A stretch of DNA of 64,000 nucleotides from Desulfitobacterium_A nosdiversum. GTDB lineage: Bacteria > Bacillota > Desulfitobacteriia > Desulfitobacteriales > Desulfitobacteriaceae. A program made the position numbers and the translations under genes. Within the stretch, counting starts at the first letter, position 1. Each line of letters starts with the position of its first letter. The stretch covers positions 744,001-808,000 of the forward strand of contig NZ_CP172056.1 in the NCBI RefSeq assembly GCF_049860565.1. Reading direction: 5' to 3'. Below are positions 62,269-64,000 of the stretch, in pieces. The notes beneath the pieces are model-generated. The model was given only the letters and a program-made list of their open reading frames with translations, made no database searches and was not told the origin of the DNA.

Positions 62269-62751
62269 ATGTTACAAGCTAAAATTGTAGCTGTGGGGAA
62301 GGTTAAAGAAAAATTTTTGCGTGAAGGAATACAGGAATACACGAAAAGATTAAGCTTATATTTACGTTTAGAAATTATTGAGGTCATGGACGAGCCTTGT
62401 CCGGAAAAACTCTCTAAGTCAGATGAAGAGCATGTCCGGGAAAAGGAAGGCGCACGCATTCTTAGGGCAATAAATCCTCAGGAATTTGTCATTTTGCTTG
62501 ATCTCAGGGGTAAAGAATTGTCATCTCCTGAACTTGCTTCATTCATAGACGATTTGGCGCTGCATGGAAGAAGCCAAATTACTTGGGTTATTGGAGGCTC
62601 GTTAGGAGTTGCAGACGCCGTTCGTGAGCGGGCGGATTTCCGCTGGTCTTTTTCGAAACTGACATTCCCCCATTTGCTGATGCGGGTTATGCTTTTAGAG
62701 CAAATTTATAGAGCATTTAAAATTAGCAAGGGGGAAGTCTACCACAAATGA
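62269..62751 (+). CDS. rlmH: 23S rRNA (pseudouridine(1915)-N3)-methyltransferase RlmH
   Basis: 160-residue SPOUT methyltransferase with ITWVIGGSLGVADAVRERAD and C-terminal MLLEQIYRAFKISKGEVYHK. Its last codons lie in a 38-bp palindrome (62741-62778). Confidence 0.97.
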   Translation: MLQAKIVAVGKVKEKFLREGIQEYTKRLSLYLRLEIIEVMDEPCPEKLSKSDEEHVREKEGARILRAINPQEFVILLDLRGKELSSPELASFIDDLALHGRSQITWVIGGSLGVADAVRERADFRWSFSKLTFPHLLMRVMLLEQIYRAFKISKGEVYHK

Positions 62752-62778
62752 GGTTCACATGTGAACCTCATTTGTGGT
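62741..62778. repeat. Perfect 38-bp palindrome at the rlmH 3' end
   Basis: Half-site ACCACAAATGAGGTTCACA followed at once by its exact reverse complement, with no loop. It includes the rlmH stop codon. No T tract follows (TTTCATGC). May be a terminator hairpin or an operator: a TATAAT lies at about 62786, upstream of the HxlR gene. Confidence 0.8.
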
Positions 62779-62847
62779 TTCATGCTATAATAACAAAACA
62801 GACGATACTTTTATTACATATTCTTTTAACTTGCGGGGGTGAGCGTA

Positions 62848-63207
62848 TTGAAAATAAGAGAGGAATACACTTGTCCGCTAGAGCTTACACATGATATTAC
62901 AAAGGGTAAATGGAAGCCTATTATATTATGGCTGCTAAAGCAGGGCAACAAAACACTTGTATATCTCGAAAAAAATATACAAGGTATTAATCAAAAAATG
63001 CTTATAGAACAACTAAAAGAACTTTTGGACTTTGGAATGATCGGTAAAAAGACATTTGAGGGTTATCCCCTAAGAGTTGAATATTTTTTAACAGAGCGTG
63101 GGAAAAAGATGCTTGAAGCTATTACCATTATGCAAAATATAGGTATCGATCTTATGAAGGAGAACGGAATGGACGACGTTCTAAAGGCAAAAGGACTTAT
63201 TGATTAG
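62848..63207 (+). CDS. HxlR family winged-helix transcriptional regulator
   Basis: 119 residues: YTCPLELTHDITKGKWKPII with the conserved Cys, then LLKQGNKTLVYLEKNIQGIN and LTERGKKML, the HxlR DUF24 pattern. Often senses redox or electrophiles through the Cys. TTG start preferred because GGGGGTG lies six bases upstream; a GTG at 62839 abuts it. Paired with the following flavoprotein gene. Confidence 0.88.
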   Translation: MKIREEYTCPLELTHDITKGKWKPIILWLLKQGNKTLVYLEKNIQGINQKMLIEQLKELLDFGMIGKKTFEGYPLRVEYFLTERGKKMLEAITIMQNIGIDLMKENGMDDVLKAKGLID

Positions 63208-63314
63208 TTAAATAACCATGCTCACAAAAAAGTGTGTAATTTACTACCTGCTTGTGAAACGTTAAAATTATTAATATATTTCATAAGAAATAAATTCACA
63301 AGGAGGATATCAGC

Positions 63315-63734
63315 ATGATAGATGCAGAAAAAACCATAGGCAATTTGATAGACAAAGCAGGTGTTTCTTTTATCGGCTCCGTAGATAGTGAAGGGTTTCC
63401 AAATATGAAGGCCATGTTACCGCCACGGAAAAGAGAAGGAATTAAGTATTTATATTTTACTACAAACACTTCATCTATGAGAGTAAGCCAGTATAAAGAA
63501 AAACCAAATGCATGCGTGTATTTTTGTGATAAACGCTTTTTCAGAGGTGTAATGCTAAAGGGGACTATGGAAGTGCTTGAAGATAGTCATTCCAAGGAAA
63601 TGATTTGGCGTGAGGGAGATACAATGTATTATCCTTTGGGTGTAACTGATCCTGATTATTGCGTTTTAAGGTTTACAGCATCTAGTGGGCGATTTTATAG
63701 CAATTTTAAATCAGAAAATTTTGAGGTCGATTAA
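63315..63734 (+). CDS. Pyridoxamine 5'-phosphate oxidase family (PPOX-fold) protein
   Basis: 139 residues of the split-barrel flavin-binding fold: AGVSFIGSVDSEGFPNMKAM, YLYFTTNTSSMRVSQYKEKP, ACVYFCDKRFFRGVMLKGTM. Probably an FMN- or F420-like reductase related to general stress protein 26; substrate unknown. Shine-Dalgarno AGGAGG. Likely regulated by the upstream HxlR protein. Confidence 0.85.
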   Translation: MIDAEKTIGNLIDKAGVSFIGSVDSEGFPNMKAMLPPRKREGIKYLYFTTNTSSMRVSQYKEKPNACVYFCDKRFFRGVMLKGTMEVLEDSHSKEMIWREGDTMYYPLGVTDPDYCVLRFTASSGRFYSNFKSENFEVD

Positions 63735-63790
63735 AGAAACATAATTGTTAGCTAACGATTCATAACATTTTTTAAGTGTGCAATTGCTGA

Positions 63791-63820
63791 TTGAGACGCT
63801 TCCAATAAGAAGCGTCTCAA
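63791..63820. terminator. Hairpin between convergent genes
   Basis: TTGAGACGCTTC/GAAGCGTCTCAA, a perfect 12-bp stem with six-base loop. No strong T tract on either side. Located between the PPOX gene and a minus-strand gene end. Confidence 0.55.
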
Positions 63821-63900
63821 TGCTTAACAGGCTATCCTTATTATAAATATATTTTCGTTTAGTTGATGAGTGTTGGAGGATTCAAGGGGTTCTATAGCTC

Positions 63901-64000
63901 TTAAAGTGTAAGGGAGATTTTTTCTCCTCGCCCGGTGAGGGCGATAATTTGGGTAGGGCTGTTCTTCATTTTTTCAGCAAACGTTTTTACTGCCGGCGGA
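63901..64000 (-). CDS. 3' end of an unidentified minus-strand gene (partial)
   Basis: An open frame enters from the right edge and ends in TAA at 63901-63903. It gives about 32 residues including AVKTFAEKMKNSPTQIIALT followed by GRGEK. The ITGHGLK-like ending of threonine synthase family enzymes is faintly similar, but this is speculative. Coding character is plausible given codon use, but the product cannot be named. Confidence 0.5.
   Translation of the reverse strand, partial: PPAVKTFAEKMKNSPTQIIALTGRGEKISLTL

Overview
The window is a low-GC, endospore-forming Firmicute chromosome spanning the replication origin. The best fit is the Desulfosporosinus/Desulfitobacterium branch of Peptococcaceae. 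The reasons are sporulation and germination genes (GerA/B/C, BofA, a Spo0E-like peptide, YyaC, spore-type LonC), anaerobic metabolism (pyruvate:ferredoxin oxidoreductase, a molybdopterin enzyme), a selenocysteine decoding apparatus (SelB, tRNA-Sec), and a SCIFF/ScfB ranthipeptide pair. No complete rRNA gene, insertion sequence, prophage or CRISPR array was seen. The genus is an inference from gene content, not from a database match.

Layout. Everything left of about 24.56 kb is on the minus strand. Almost everything to the right is on the plus strand, so transcription runs away from an oriC lying on both sides of dnaA. DnaA-box clusters sit at about 24.61-24.81 kb and 23.06-23.15 kb. The left arm, read outward from the origin, is dnaA, dnaN, recF, remB, gyrB, gyrA, pdxS-pdxT, serS, a tRNA cluster with tadA inside it (Ser-TGA, Arg-ACG, Arg-CCT, tadA, Ser-CGA), a Spo0E-like gene, tRNA-Ser(GGA), the SRP RNA, dnaX-ybaB-recR-bofA, pyruvate:ferredoxin oxidoreductase, and a gerA-gerB-gerC germinant receptor operon.

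The right arm starts with rpmH-rnpA-yidD-yidC-khpB, then mnmE-mnmG-rsmG, then parA-parB followed by two perfect parS palindromes. Next come DUF554 and DUF4446 proteins, yyaC (head-on), a YkvI-type permease, selB, a complete branched-chain amino acid ABC transporter (SBP-H-M-G-F), a CBS-domain protein, tRNA-Sec, and cvpA-mscS-DUF951-ychF. The rpsF-ssb-rpsR operon follows, with a leader resembling the S6:S18-binding motif. Then come a MazG-like protein, a DUF2232 protein, rplI, lonC, dnaB and purA (with a candidate PurR operator), followed by tRNA-Lys, tRNA-Glu and tRNA-Phe.

The most accessory-looking part is 55.5-60.1 kb. It holds a 46-residue six-cysteine SCIFF peptide gene, its radical SAM/SPASM maturase, a single-subunit molybdopterin oxidoreductase and a TPR membrane protein. 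These lie between purA/tRNAs and walJ-htrA-rlmH, where Bacillus carries walRKHI. The right end has an HxlR regulator, a PPOX-fold flavoprotein, and the 3' end of an unidentified minus-strand gene.

No wholly new system was proven. The best leads are the SCIFF locus with its inverted-repeat-flanked promoter, the possible switch-like hairpins before mnmE, a dispersed hairpin repeat, and a perfect 38-bp palindrome at the end of rlmH. Many starts were moved to internal codons because a Shine-Dalgarno sequence fits there better; these cases are noted.
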